Notes under the pieces: generated by a model
Database searches by the model: none
What the model was told of the DNA's origin: nothing
The model's input: only the letters and a program-made list of their open reading frames with translations
Program-made: the position numbers and the translations under genes
Shown: positions 55,053 to 63,875 of the stretch, in pieces
How positions within the stretch are numbered: position 1 is the stretch's first letter
Layout of the letters: each line of letters starts with the position of its first letter
NCBI RefSeq assembly: GCF_019400745.1
Contig: NZ_WJIB01000013.1
Span: 93,610 to 157,609 of the forward strand
DNA length: 64,000 bases
Source of the DNA: Cohnella sp. CFH 77786
Lineage (GTDB): Bacteria; Bacillota; Bacilli; Paenibacillales; Paenibacillaceae
Reading direction: 5' to 3'

Positions 55053-55295
55053 TCAGGCTTCGGAGGCGTTTTCCTGCTGCATCAGCGACACGTTGCGCTG
55101 CGGCATGAACGTGCTGATCGCGTGTTTGTACACCATCTGCTGCCGACCTTCGCTGTCGATCACGATGGTGAAGTTGTCGAACGCGCGGACGACGCCGCGG
55201 ATTTGAAACCCGTTGGTCAAATAGACGGTGACCGGGATGCTGTCTTTGCGAAGTTGATTTAGGAAGGTGTCCTGGATGTTGATGGATTTGTTCAT
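55053..55295 (-). CDS. hfq: RNA chaperone Hfq
   Basis: An 80-residue Sm-like protein: [41 protein letters not shown] (Sm1) and MVYKHAIST (Sm2, YKHA). It binds small RNAs and mRNAs as a hexamer. It follows miaA as in most bacteria, with 64 bases between. GGGGG precedes the ATG. Confidence 0.97.
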   Translation of the reverse strand: MNKSINIQDTFLNQLRKDSIPVTVYLTNGFQIRGVVRAFDNFTIVIDSEGRQQMVYKHAISTFMPQRNVSLMQQENASEA

Positions 55296-55359
55296 CGGTT
55301 CAAAACCCCCATCGCCATAGTGAATTCACGTCGTCTGGATTCTCCGGTTAAAGTTTTTC

Positions 55360-56346
55360 TCAACGAATATATTCAAGATCGAGAAGAAACTTTCCTGCTA
55401 TTATAGCACAAATCGATGCGAAAAGTTCGGTGTTTTTTGCCTGCGTGCCCACATCCACCCATTCGAGGTTCTTCATGTGCCGGAACCACGAGAGCTGGCG
55501 TTTGGCGTAACGGCGGGTATCGCGCTTCAGCAGTTCGACGGCTGCATGCAGGTCCAAGTCTCCGCTCAAATAGGAAGCGATTTCCTTGTAGCCGAGTCCC
55601 TGCATCGAAACGGCATTCCGCGGCACGCCGGACTTCAGCAGCGCGTCCACTTCCGCGACGAGTCCGTCCTCCATCATGGAATCGACCCTGGCGTCGATCC
55701 TCCGGTACAGCTCCGCCCTGTCCATGGTCAGGCCGATCAGGCACAGCCGGTAAGGAGACCGCTTGTCGTCTCCCCGCGTCTGGGCTTGCGTTTCCGACAA
55801 CGTGCGTCCCGTCGTTTCGAACACTTCGAGAGCTCGGATGACCCGGCGTTCGTCGTGCGGGTGGATTCGCTTTGCCGCCGCCGGGTCGATGGCGGCCAGA
55901 CGCGCATGCAGCGCTTCCGGTCCGTGCTCGTTCGCGTATGCATGCATCCGCGCGCGGAACGCTTCGTCTCCGGAATCGCCCTGGAACGTGTATCCGTAAC
56001 ATACCGATTCGACGTAGAGGCCCGTGCCCCCGACGATAAAAGGCAGCTTGCCACGGGAGCGGATCTCCTCGATCTTCTCCGTGCAGAGCTGCTGGAACAT
56101 GGAGACGGAGAACGGCTCTTCGGGGTCCAGGATGTCGATCAGATGGTGCGGAATGCCTTGTCGCTCATCGGGCGGCAGCTTCGCCGTGCCGATATCCATG
56201 CGACGGTATACCTGCATGGAATCCCCGCTGATGATTTCGCAATCGAGCGCTTGGGCGATCCGCAGGCTCAGCTCGGTTTTGCCGACCGCGGTCGGTCCGA
56301 CCAGCACGAGAAGCGGAGGACGACGATCCTCCTCAAGCAGCGTCAT
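55360..56346 (-). CDS. miaA: tRNA dimethylallyltransferase
   Basis: A 328-residue enzyme adding the isopentenyl group to A37 of tRNAs reading U-starting codons. It has Walker A GPTAVGKTELS, DSMQVYRRMDIGTAKL, HHLIDILDPEEPFSV and VGGTGLYVES, and the C-terminal RDTRRYAKRQLSWFR. The start overlaps the methyltransferase stop (ATGA). Length is normal. Confidence 0.96.
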   Translation of the reverse strand: MTLLEEDRRPPLLVLVGPTAVGKTELSLRIAQALDCEIISGDSMQVYRRMDIGTAKLPPDERQGIPHHLIDILDPEEPFSVSMFQQLCTEKIEEIRSRGKLPFIVGGTGLYVESVCYGYTFQGDSGDEAFRARMHAYANEHGPEALHARLAAIDPAAAKRIHPHDERRVIRALEVFETTGRTLSETQAQTRGDDKRSPYRLCLIGLTMDRAELYRRIDARVDSMMEDGLVAEVDALLKSGVPRNAVSMQGLGYKEIASYLSGDLDLHAAVELLKRDTRRYAKRQLSWFRHMKNLEWVDVGTQAKNTELFASICAIIAGKFLLDLEYIR

Positions 56347-57116
56347 ATCCGAATCACTCCATACGAGACGGCGGACGCGGAGACGCGCGCCTGGACGAAT
56401 CCGAGGCGCGAGAATTCGGCGCTTCCGCCTGCATTTTTGAGCAAGACCGATTTGCGGGCCACGCGCACGGCTTCCCGGACCGTCTCCTCGGAGAGCGGAT
56501 CGTGCCGGGCGTGAGACCGGAGCGGCAGCAAAGATGCGGAAGCTTGGACCGGGCGCTCGAACATCGGGTCGAAATAGACGATATCGACGCTGCGGTCCGC
56601 CAAGCTCCTCAGAACCTCCGCATGGTCGCCAAGCCGAACCGCGATGCGGCGGCACGCTTCGTCCGCTTCCGGCAGACCGGTTCGCGCGGTTTGGAGCCCT
56701 TCCCGAACGACCGCGTACAGCAGCGGAGAAGCTTCGATCGCCGTCACTTGGCCCCCGGCGCCGACGGCGTGGCTGAACACGATGGCGTCGGACGCGAGCC
56801 CCGCCGTGCAATCGAGAATGCTATCCCCGGGCAACGCGCCGGATATCCCGATCATGGCGTCGGGTTCGCCCCGGATCAGCCTTTTCACGCGGATCAGCCC
56901 CATGCTCGGGTGGAAAAACAAAGGCGGGCGGTCTACCGACACGTATTTCAGGCCGTCCGGTGCGACCACGAGAACGCCGTCCGAACCGTGCTTCCGTTCC
57001 AGACCCCGCAGCGTATCCCGTCTCCTCGGAATATAAGGGGCGTCCAGCTCTTCCGCGAGCCGTTTTGCCTTCTCCACCAGGGCGCCCTCCGGCTTCTCGG
57101 CGGTCGTGACGATCAA
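56343..57116 (-). CDS. RsmJ-like SAM-dependent methyltransferase
   Basis: About 257 residues. The SAM site is ILDCTAGLASDAIVFSHAVG, with VTAIEASPLLYAVV and the target motif VYFDPMFE, as in 16S rRNA m2G methylase RsmJ. The N-terminal ~60 residues bind neither motif. The best start is a TTG at 57116 that overlaps the mutL stop (TTGA) behind GCGGGTG; an upstream frame runs into mutL. Placement between mutL and miaA suggests co-transcription. Activity on 16S rRNA is inferred. Confidence 0.78.
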   Translation of the reverse strand: MIVTTAEKPEGALVEKAKRLAEELDAPYIPRRRDTLRGLERKHGSDGVLVVAPDGLKYVSVDRPPLFFHPSMGLIRVKRLIRGEPDAMIGISGALPGDSILDCTAGLASDAIVFSHAVGAGGQVTAIEASPLLYAVVREGLQTARTGLPEADEACRRIAVRLGDHAEVLRSLADRSVDIVYFDPMFERPVQASASLLPLRSHARHDPLSEETVREAVRVARKSVLLKNAGGSAEFSRLGFVQARVSASAVSYGVIRI

Positions 57117-59113
57117 GACATCACCCGCTTGAACATTTTCTCCAATTCGTACTTGCTGAAGCTGACGACGATCGGCCGTCCATGCGGACAGGTGTAAGGC
57201 TGGCGGCATTGGCCGAGCCGCTGGAGCAGCCGGTCTCCCGATTCGCGCGTCAGCGCTTGGTTCGCTTTGATCGACGCTTTGCAGGAGCAGAGGATGGCTG
57301 CCTTCTCGCGCAAGGCGTGCAAGTCGATTTTACGTTCCTGCAGAACCCAATCCGCGATTTCCCGGGCGACGTCCGCTTCGTCCCCCTCGGGAAACCAGTG
57401 GGGCACCGCGCGTATGATAAAGGTATTGCCCCCGAACTCTTCCAAATATACGCCGGCCCCGGCGAACACGGGGAGTCGTTCCCGTAGCAGGGCGAATTCG
57501 TCCGGCGCGAACTCCATCGTCACGGGAAACAGCAGCTCTTGGCTGGCTTCTTCGGGACGGCCGAACTTGTCGTAATAATATTCGTAATTTATGCGCTCGT
57601 GCGCGGCGTGCTGGTCGATCAAGAACAAGCCGTTCTCGTTCTGGGCGACGATATAGGTGCCGTGAAGCTGGCCGATCCAGCTCAGTTCGGGGAACGCCGG
57701 TTCCGCGGGCTTCTCCGGCGGAGCGGCGAACGCCGCCTGCCAGACGGACTCCGGGATCGGTTCCGACGCGGCCGCGGCTTGCTCCGCCGGCAACGATCCG
57801 TTCCCGCCGGAGGCAGGCGGCGGCTTCCTCTGCTGCGATGCGGCCGGCGACACCGCGGGGGAAACTGCCGGGGAAGCCGATGCCGGCCGGGTTGCCGCAG
57901 ATGGCGCGGCCGCGCTTTGTCCGGACCCGGCGGCATACGGCGTTCGGGTTTCCGCCGAGGGCATTCCCGCGAAAACCCCGCGGGACGGCACTTCCGCTAC
58001 CGCTACCGCTTCCGCCGGAGCCTGTGCTTCGGCCTCCTCCGGAGGCAGTTGAAAGCGGATTTGATCCTGCATCCAGGCAGGCGCCTGCTTCGGCTTGCGG
58101 ACCGACGTACCCGAAGGGATATAGGCCTGTCCGGCCAGCGCTTCCTTCACGGTCTCTTCGATGAAGGCCCTCAGCTCCGCTTCCTTGCTGAACCGGACCT
58201 CCAGCTTGGCGGGATGCACGTTAACGTCGACCAACGCGGGATGCATGCGCAGGTTCAGCACCGACAGCGGGTAACGGTGCAACGGCAGCAGCGTGTGGTA
58301 CGCCTGCAGCAGCGGCTGGACGACCGCCTGGCTGCGGACGTACCTGCCGTTCACGAGAATCGTGACGGCGTTCCGGTTGGCGCGCGTCTCGACCGGAAGA
58401 GCTGTCAGACCGGTCAGCGAATAATCCGGGTCGTCCGACCGGAGCTGGACCATCGCTTTCGCGGCGGCCGTCCCGTAGATGGCGGCCACCACTTGCCGCA
58501 GATCGCCGTTGCCCGGCGTGCGCAGCAGGACGGTTTCGTTGTGCCGGAACGTGAAGGCGATGTCCGGCCGGGCGAGCGCTTGACGGTACACGACGTCGGA
58601 CAGGTGCCCGAGCTCCGTCTGGATCGTTTTCATGTATTTCAGCCGAGCCGGGGTATTGAAGAACAGATCCCGGACGGTCATCTCGGTGCCCCGGGGCGCG
58701 TTCGTCTCCCCTTCGCTTTTGACGGCTCCGCCTTCGATTTCGACGTACCGCGCCAAGCCGTCATCGGCGTTCGCGCTCACGCAGCGGACTTTGGCTACGG
58801 CCGCGATGCTGGGCAGCGCTTCGCCGCGGAAGCCCAGCGTCTCGATCTGGAACAGGTCTTTGGCGCTGGAAATCTTGCTCGTCGCGTGGCGCCGGAAAGC
58901 GGTCAGCAGATCGTCCGGCTGGATCCCGGCTCCGTCGTCCTTGATCCGCAGAAACGTCAGCCCGCCCTCTTCCGCCGTGATCTCGATATGCCTGCCGCCG
59001 GCGTCGACGGCGTTTTCCACCAGCTCCTTGAGCACGGATGCCGGCCGTTCCACGACTTCCCCGGCCGCGATCTGGTTCGCCAAATGCTCGTCTAACGGTC
59101 GGATGATCCCCAT
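57113..59113 (-). CDS. mutL: DNA mismatch repair protein MutL
   Basis: A 666-residue protein. The GHKL ATPase is at 1-~330 (ELVENAVDAGG, KDDGAGIQ, TLGFRGEALPSIA). A ~130-residue Ala/Pro/Ser linker precedes the endonuclease domain with DQHAAHERINYE, CSCKAS and CPHGRP. The DQHA(X)2E(X)4E motif shows a nicking MutL, as expected in bacteria without MutH. GGGAGG precedes the ATG. Confidence 0.96.
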   Translation of the reverse strand: MGIIRPLDEHLANQIAAGEVVERPASVLKELVENAVDAGGRHIEITAEEGGLTFLRIKDDGAGIQPDDLLTAFRRHATSKISSAKDLFQIETLGFRGEALPSIAAVAKVRCVSANADDGLARYVEIEGGAVKSEGETNAPRGTEMTVRDLFFNTPARLKYMKTIQTELGHLSDVVYRQALARPDIAFTFRHNETVLLRTPGNGDLRQVVAAIYGTAAAKAMVQLRSDDPDYSLTGLTALPVETRANRNAVTILVNGRYVRSQAVVQPLLQAYHTLLPLHRYPLSVLNLRMHPALVDVNVHPAKLEVRFSKEAELRAFIEETVKEALAGQAYIPSGTSVRKPKQAPAWMQDQIRFQLPPEEAEAQAPAEAVAVAEVPSRGVFAGMPSAETRTPYAAGSGQSAAAPSAATRPASASPAVSPAVSPAASQQRKPPPASGGNGSLPAEQAAAASEPIPESVWQAAFAAPPEKPAEPAFPELSWIGQLHGTYIVAQNENGLFLIDQHAAHERINYEYYYDKFGRPEEASQELLFPVTMEFAPDEFALLRERLPVFAGAGVYLEEFGGNTFIIRAVPHWFPEGDEADVAREIADWVLQERKIDLHALREKAAILCSCKASIKANQALTRESGDRLLQRLGQCRQPYTCPHGRPIVVSFSKYELEKMFKRVMS

Positions 59114-59135
59114 CCTCGGACCTCCCTTCTGCCGC

Positions 59136-60569
59136 TTAGCGGACGGTCAGCTTCAATTGTCCGTTCGCGGCGGCTTCCGCGGTCAAGCCCGGAAACCATC
59201 TCGCCAGCGTGCCCGAATCGATCAGGTTAAAGCCGTTCTTGTTGGCAAGCCGGCTGTCCCCGCTCTTCAGCTTGTAAATCGTGCTTCCGCGGCTTAACGT
59301 GATCGTTTTCGTTTTGCTGTCGTAGCCGACCTTCGCGCCCGCCAAAGCCGCTGCCAACCGCAGGTTGACGTACCAGCTGCTGCCGCGACGGAACGCGGCG
59401 TTTGGGCGGGCGGTGCGCACACCGTTGATCACGACCGAGCCTTTGCCGATGCCGACCGTCAAGGCTTTGCCCCCCGCATCGCGATAGGCCCCGATCAGCT
59501 GCTCCCCCGCCCCTTCGATAACGTGATCCGGCGTAAGGCCCGTTTTGTCGACTTTGCGGCCGTTCGGCGTGTAATATTCCTGCACGGTCACCTTCAGCAC
59601 GCCTCCGCTCTTCAGCGGGATGATCGACTGCACGACGCCTTTGCCGAACGTTTTGGTGCCGACCAGCTTCGCGACTCCGTAATCCTGAAGGGCGCCGGCG
59701 AGGAGCTCCGAGGCGCTTGCCGAGTTCCCGTTCACCAGGATCGTGACCGGATAAGGCTTGCCGCCTCCGCTGACGGAGATCGGATCGTCCTTGCCGTCGC
59801 GGTCCTTGAGATGCGCGAGTACCCCGTCTTTGATGAACAGACCGGCGATGTGCTGCGCCGCGGTGACGTATCCGCCCCCGTTATTGCGCAAATCGATCAG
59901 CAGCGAGCGCATGCCTGCTTTTTCGAGTTTGGCCACTTGGTCGGCGAACAGGCTGCCGGCGTCGGAGGTAAAGCCGGACAGCGCCACGTAACCGACCCCG
60001 TCGCCCATCATTTGGCCCGTCGCTACCGGAAGCTGAAGCGTTTTCCGCACGATCGGAAACGCCAGCGTTTTGCCGTCCCGTTCAACCCCTACCGTGACGC
60101 GTGTGCCTTCTGCGCCGCGAAGCTGCTTCTGCAGCTCGGTCACGTTCAGCCCTCTCACCGACTTTCCGTCGGCGGATACGATGGCGTCGCCTGGCAATAG
60201 ACCGGCCGCTTCGGCGGGACTGCCGGGAATGACGTCCTCGGCATAGACGACGCCGTCTTCCTCGATCAGAACGATGCCGATGCCCGTGAAATTCTGCTCC
60301 AAATCGGACGAAAACTTCTTCCATTCCTCTTCGTCGAAATATTCCGTGTAAGGATCGTGGAGCGTTTCCACCATCCCGTCGATTGCCGACTGGTTCAAAT
60401 CTTTGTCGTCCGGTTTGCTGAGATGATACTGCTCGAGGAGTTGCCGAACTTCGTTCACCTGCTCCGAGGTTTCGGCCCGGGCGGCGGAAGGCATCCATAT
60501 CGTTGCCCCAACGAGGGCGGCAAGCAGCGCGAACGAGGCGCGCCGGCGGATATTCATACGGTTCATCAT
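59136..60569 (-). CDS. S41 C-terminal-processing protease with stalk domain
   Basis: A 477-residue secreted protease. It has a signal peptide (1-32, ending AARAE), an N-terminal helix region, a PDZ domain at ~90-175 (GIGIVLIEED, GSPAEAAGLLPGD), the S41 catalytic core (GNSASASELLAGALQ with Ser, KTFGKGVVQ with Lys), and a C-terminal copper amine oxidase-like stalk domain (~380-477, VVINGVRTARPNAAF, YVNLRLAAALAGA). It is like CtpB, with the stalk part extra. Its ATG overlaps the mutS stop, and mutL follows. Confidence 0.9.
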   Translation of the reverse strand: MMNRMNIRRRASFALLAALVGATIWMPSAARAETSEQVNEVRQLLEQYHLSKPDDKDLNQSAIDGMVETLHDPYTEYFDEEEWKKFSSDLEQNFTGIGIVLIEEDGVVYAEDVIPGSPAEAAGLLPGDAIVSADGKSVRGLNVTELQKQLRGAEGTRVTVGVERDGKTLAFPIVRKTLQLPVATGQMMGDGVGYVALSGFTSDAGSLFADQVAKLEKAGMRSLLIDLRNNGGGYVTAAQHIAGLFIKDGVLAHLKDRDGKDDPISVSGGGKPYPVTILVNGNSASASELLAGALQDYGVAKLVGTKTFGKGVVQSIIPLKSGGVLKVTVQEYYTPNGRKVDKTGLTPDHVIEGAGEQLIGAYRDAGGKALTVGIGKGSVVINGVRTARPNAAFRRGSSWYVNLRLAAALAGAKVGYDSKTKTITLSRGSTIYKLKSGDSRLANKNGFNLIDSGTLARWFPGLTAEAAANGQLKLTVR

Positions 60570-63211
60570 GATGGATCCCCACTCTCCGTGATTTGGTTTT
60601 TCGCGTCGTTTAACCACTCCAAAGCCTGCAGAGGGGTCATCCTCATTACGTCCAGCTTGCGCAGCTTCTCCATGACTTTCTCGTGCGCGGAAGGCGCGCC
60701 GCGTTTCGGTTTGTCCGCCGGAGGCGGCTCGGGTGCGAACATGGCGAGCTGAACGACCTCGGCTTGCGGCGCCGGAACCGGAGCCGGCGCGGATGCCGCC
60801 GCCGTCTCGCGCTCGGCCTTGGCCGCCGGTCGCTGCCCGCCTTCGATGAGCGAATACGCCCGCCGGACAATCGTATCCGGCAAACCCGCGAGCTGGGCGC
60901 AGTAGATCCCGTAGCTGGAATCCGCCGCACCCGGCACCAGCTTGCGGAGGAACGTCACCCCGTCCGCGCTCTCCTTGACCGCCATGCAACCGTTGCTTAA
61001 GGAAGCCAGTGAATCTTCCAAATGCGCGAGTTCATGAAAATGGGTGGAGACGAGCGCTTTGCAACGGATGTGATCGTGAACGTACTCGATGACCGCTTGC
61101 GCGATGGCCATTCCCTCTTCCGTGGAAGTACCGCGTCCCAGCTCGTCAATGATGACCAGGCTCCGATCGGTTGCTTGATCCGTCATAACCTGGATGTCCT
61201 TCATTTCGACCATGAACGTGCTTTGTCCCCCGACCAGGTCGTCGGCCGCCCCGATCCTCGTGAAAATGCGGTCGACGAACGGAAGCACGGCGCTCTTTGC
61301 CGGAACGAAGCAGCCGATCTGCGCCATGATGCAAATGATCGCCACCTGGCGCATGTAGGTGCTCTTGCCGGCCATGTTCGGACCGGTGATAAGCAGGATC
61401 GAGTTGTCTTGCGTCAGCGCGGTATGGTTGGCGATGAAGCTGCCGCCTTCGGTGACCGCCTCCACGACCGGATGGCGGCCGTCCTCGATGCGGAGGTCAT
61501 ACCCGCCGCTCCAGGAGGGCCGGTTGTATCTCCGCTCCGCGGACACCTCGGCAAGCGACTGGAGCGCGTCCAGCGCCGACAGTCCCTCGGCCAGCCGCTG
61601 AAGCCGCGGAATCTGGGCGGCGATGCCGTCGCGCAGACGGACGAACGTCTCGTATTCGAGGTCGACCATGCTCTCTTCCGCCTCGAGAATGAGCGCTTCC
61701 TTCTCCTTGAGCTCCGGCGTCACGAACCGCTCGGCGTTCGCCAGCGTCTGCTTGCGCTCGTACCTGCCTTCGGGAAGAGAGCCGAGATTGGCTCGCGTAA
61801 CTTCCAAATAATAGCCGAACACCTTGTTGAAGCCGATTTTCAGCGATTTGATGCCGGTTGCTTCCCGTTCCTGCCTCTCCAGCTCCGCGATCCACCGTTT
61901 CCCGTTCTGGCTCGCCTCGCGCAGCGCGTCCAGCTTCGGATCGAAGCCGGGCCGGATCAGCCCGCCTTCCCGAACGGAGACGGGCGGCTCTTCCGAGATT
62001 GCGGCGCGGATCGCGTCCGCGATGTCCGCGCAAGCGTCCATTCCTTCGGCCAGCTGAAGCAGCGGAGCCGCGCCGATGTCCCGGCAAACGGCCTGGATGG
62101 CGGGCACGCGGTCCAGCGAGGCTTTGAGCGCGTTCAAGTCGCGCGCGTTGGCGGTCCCATAGGCGATCCTCCCGACCAAGCGCTCCAGGTCGTACACCTC
62201 GCCGAGTTCGGCGCGCAGTTCTTCCCGGCGCATCCAATCGCCATGCAGCGCTTCGACGGCGTCGAGCCTGCGGCTGACGGCGTCCCGGTCAAGCAGCGGC
62301 TGATCGACCCACCGTTTGAGCAGCCTGGCGCCCATGGCGGTCCGCGTCCGGTCCAGCAGCCACAGCAAAGAGCCTTTGCGCGAACGGTCACGGACCGTTT
62401 CCGTCAGCTCCAGGTTCCTCCTCGTAAACGCGTCGAGCGCCATGTACGATTCGGGATCGTAGGCTTTGACCTTGCGCAGGTGGCCGAGCGAGCGCTTCTG
62501 CGTCTCTCCCAAATAAGCGATCAGCCGGGCGACCGCGATCCGCCTGACTTCTTCGTGGGTATCCCATCGCTCGTCCGGAAATTGGGAAGCGAGCACGGCC
62601 GTGTCGTCTTCGTTCCGGACCGTGCAGACGACGGACCGGAACGAGCCGTTCGTTTCTTCCCGGATCATCGCGAGAGCGGCTTCGTCGCCTACGGCTTCCA
62701 CGGGCTTGTACACGTTCAGTACGTTTTTGACCGCTTCCCGCGCCGTGCCGAACGAGGTGACGTACAGCTCGCCCGTCGTCAAGTCGCACGCGGCCAAGCC
62801 GAACCGCCCGCCGCGTTCGGCCGAGCCGACGATGAAATTGTTCGTGGCTTCCTGGGCCGCTTTCGTCTCCATGACGGTGCCGGGCGTGACGATCCGCACG
62901 ATCTCGCGCCGGACGACGCCTTTGGCCGACTTCGGATCCTCCACCTGCTCGCAGATCGCGACTTTGTACCCTTTTTCGATCAATCTGGCTATGTATCCTT
63001 CCGCGGAGTGATAAGGCACTCCGCACATCGGAACCCGTTCTTCCTGACCCGCGCCGCGGCCGGTCAGCGTGATTTCGAGTTCGCGCGAAGCGGTCAGCGC
63101 GTCTTCGAAAAACATTTCATAGAAATCGCCGAGACGGAAAAACAGCAGCGCGTCCCGCGCCTCCGCCTTGACGGACAAATATTGCTCCATCATGGGGGTA
63201 TATCCGGCCAT
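60566..63211 (-). CDS. mutS: DNA mismatch repair protein MutS
   Basis: An 881-residue mismatch sensor. MAGYTPMMEQYL at the start, GDFYEMFFEDA with the Phe-x-Glu mismatch wedge, a clamp/lever middle, Walker A GPNMAGKSTYMRQ, DELGRGTST and STHFHEL in the ATPase. GGAGGG five bases before the ATG fixes the start at 63211, matching the Bacillus N-terminus; the frame extends 23 codons further. A Pro/Ala linker precedes the C-terminal helical end. Confidence 0.97.
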   Translation of the reverse strand: MAGYTPMMEQYLSVKAEARDALLFFRLGDFYEMFFEDALTASRELEITLTGRGAGQEERVPMCGVPYHSAEGYIARLIEKGYKVAICEQVEDPKSAKGVVRREIVRIVTPGTVMETKAAQEATNNFIVGSAERGGRFGLAACDLTTGELYVTSFGTAREAVKNVLNVYKPVEAVGDEAALAMIREETNGSFRSVVCTVRNEDDTAVLASQFPDERWDTHEEVRRIAVARLIAYLGETQKRSLGHLRKVKAYDPESYMALDAFTRRNLELTETVRDRSRKGSLLWLLDRTRTAMGARLLKRWVDQPLLDRDAVSRRLDAVEALHGDWMRREELRAELGEVYDLERLVGRIAYGTANARDLNALKASLDRVPAIQAVCRDIGAAPLLQLAEGMDACADIADAIRAAISEEPPVSVREGGLIRPGFDPKLDALREASQNGKRWIAELERQEREATGIKSLKIGFNKVFGYYLEVTRANLGSLPEGRYERKQTLANAERFVTPELKEKEALILEAEESMVDLEYETFVRLRDGIAAQIPRLQRLAEGLSALDALQSLAEVSAERRYNRPSWSGGYDLRIEDGRHPVVEAVTEGGSFIANHTALTQDNSILLITGPNMAGKSTYMRQVAIICIMAQIGCFVPAKSAVLPFVDRIFTRIGAADDLVGGQSTFMVEMKDIQVMTDQATDRSLVIIDELGRGTSTEEGMAIAQAVIEYVHDHIRCKALVSTHFHELAHLEDSLASLSNGCMAVKESADGVTFLRKLVPGAADSSYGIYCAQLAGLPDTIVRRAYSLIEGGQRPAAKAERETAAASAPAPVPAPQAEVVQLAMFAPEPPPADKPKRGAPSAHEKVMEKLRKLDVMRMTPLQALEWLNDAKNQITESGDPS

Positions 63212-63260
63212 GTCGACCCTCCGATACATGCTGGCAGAATGGATTTCGGTGACATGGACC

Positions 63261-63269
63261 ATTATATCA
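63261..63269 (-). promoter_or_regulatory. Extended -10 of a mutS promoter
   Basis: Minus strand TGATATAAT (TGnTATAAT) about 50 bases before mutS. No good -35 is visible, which an extended -10 can tolerate. Confidence 0.5.
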
Positions 63270-63387
63270 AAAAAAGCCATCCCGCGAATGGTAGGATCGG
63301 TTCATGACGCCAGGATGAGTGCGGATGGCAGATGATTTCAGGTGCAAGCCGGTATTTCGCGCAATCTTTCCCAGTCGGGGCGGGGGG

Positions 63388-63735
63388 TTATCCCATCGGT
63401 TCAGGTTGTTGGAGTTCATCCCTTCGGTTCTGAATAGTCGCTGTTTCCGTCAAATCAGCATTGAAGTTTTCCAAGCGATGAGGATCTGCTAAGTCCCTTC
63501 TGCTCAAGATCGAATTTATCCCCTCCACTCTGGATTTGATTGTCCGCTCAACATAAGACTGATGTTGTCCCTTCGACTCCCGTTGGACATGTTCAAGCGT
63601 TTCCTCCCCATTCGACAGCTTCTGTTGTTCTATTAACTTATCTTCGAGAGGACTAAGAGCCGAAATACAACTAGATTCCATATAACGATGTCTTTTCTGC
63701 CCAATAAAGGCCAGAATACATTTAGTCTCTTTCAT
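63388..63735 (-). CDS. Doubtful hypothetical protein, 115 aa
   Basis: A polar, charged, soluble frame (SPLEDKLIEQQKLSNG, SRRDLADPHRLENF) without a ribosome site, family motif or signal. The region is clearly lower in GC than its surroundings and is followed by repeats, so it may be a decayed or non-coding interspersed element rather than a gene. Confidence 0.3.
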   Translation of the reverse strand: MKETKCILAFIGQKRHRYMESSCISALSPLEDKLIEQQKLSNGEETLEHVQRESKGQHQSYVERTIKSRVEGINSILSRRDLADPHRLENFNADLTETATIQNRRDELQQPEPMG

Positions 63736-63765
63736 TTCAGTTGAGTCAAAGTATCGAATTTTGAT

Positions 63766-63855
63766 AAAAATAACTGTAATAATGCTCTTAGCAGCTCGAA
63801 AACGGGTTTATTTCGAAAAAATAATTGTATTTTTGCTCTTAGCTGTCAGCAGCTC
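63766..63855. repeat. Imperfect duplicated AT-rich element
   Basis: Copy 1 (63766-63797) and copy 2 (63816-63855) share AAAAATAA-TGTA followed by TGCTCTTAGC and CAGCTC. Copy 2 carries a seven-base insertion before CAGCTC. Confidence 0.65.
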
Positions 63856-63875
63856 CGTCAATAAGTTGGGAATGT

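Noticed and set aside
52595..55108. Plus-strand frame of about 840 codons opposite the PBP gene, and similar ones at 34599-37025, 38099-40510 and 61022-63307
   Set aside because: All lie antisense to clear genes and have shadow-like composition.
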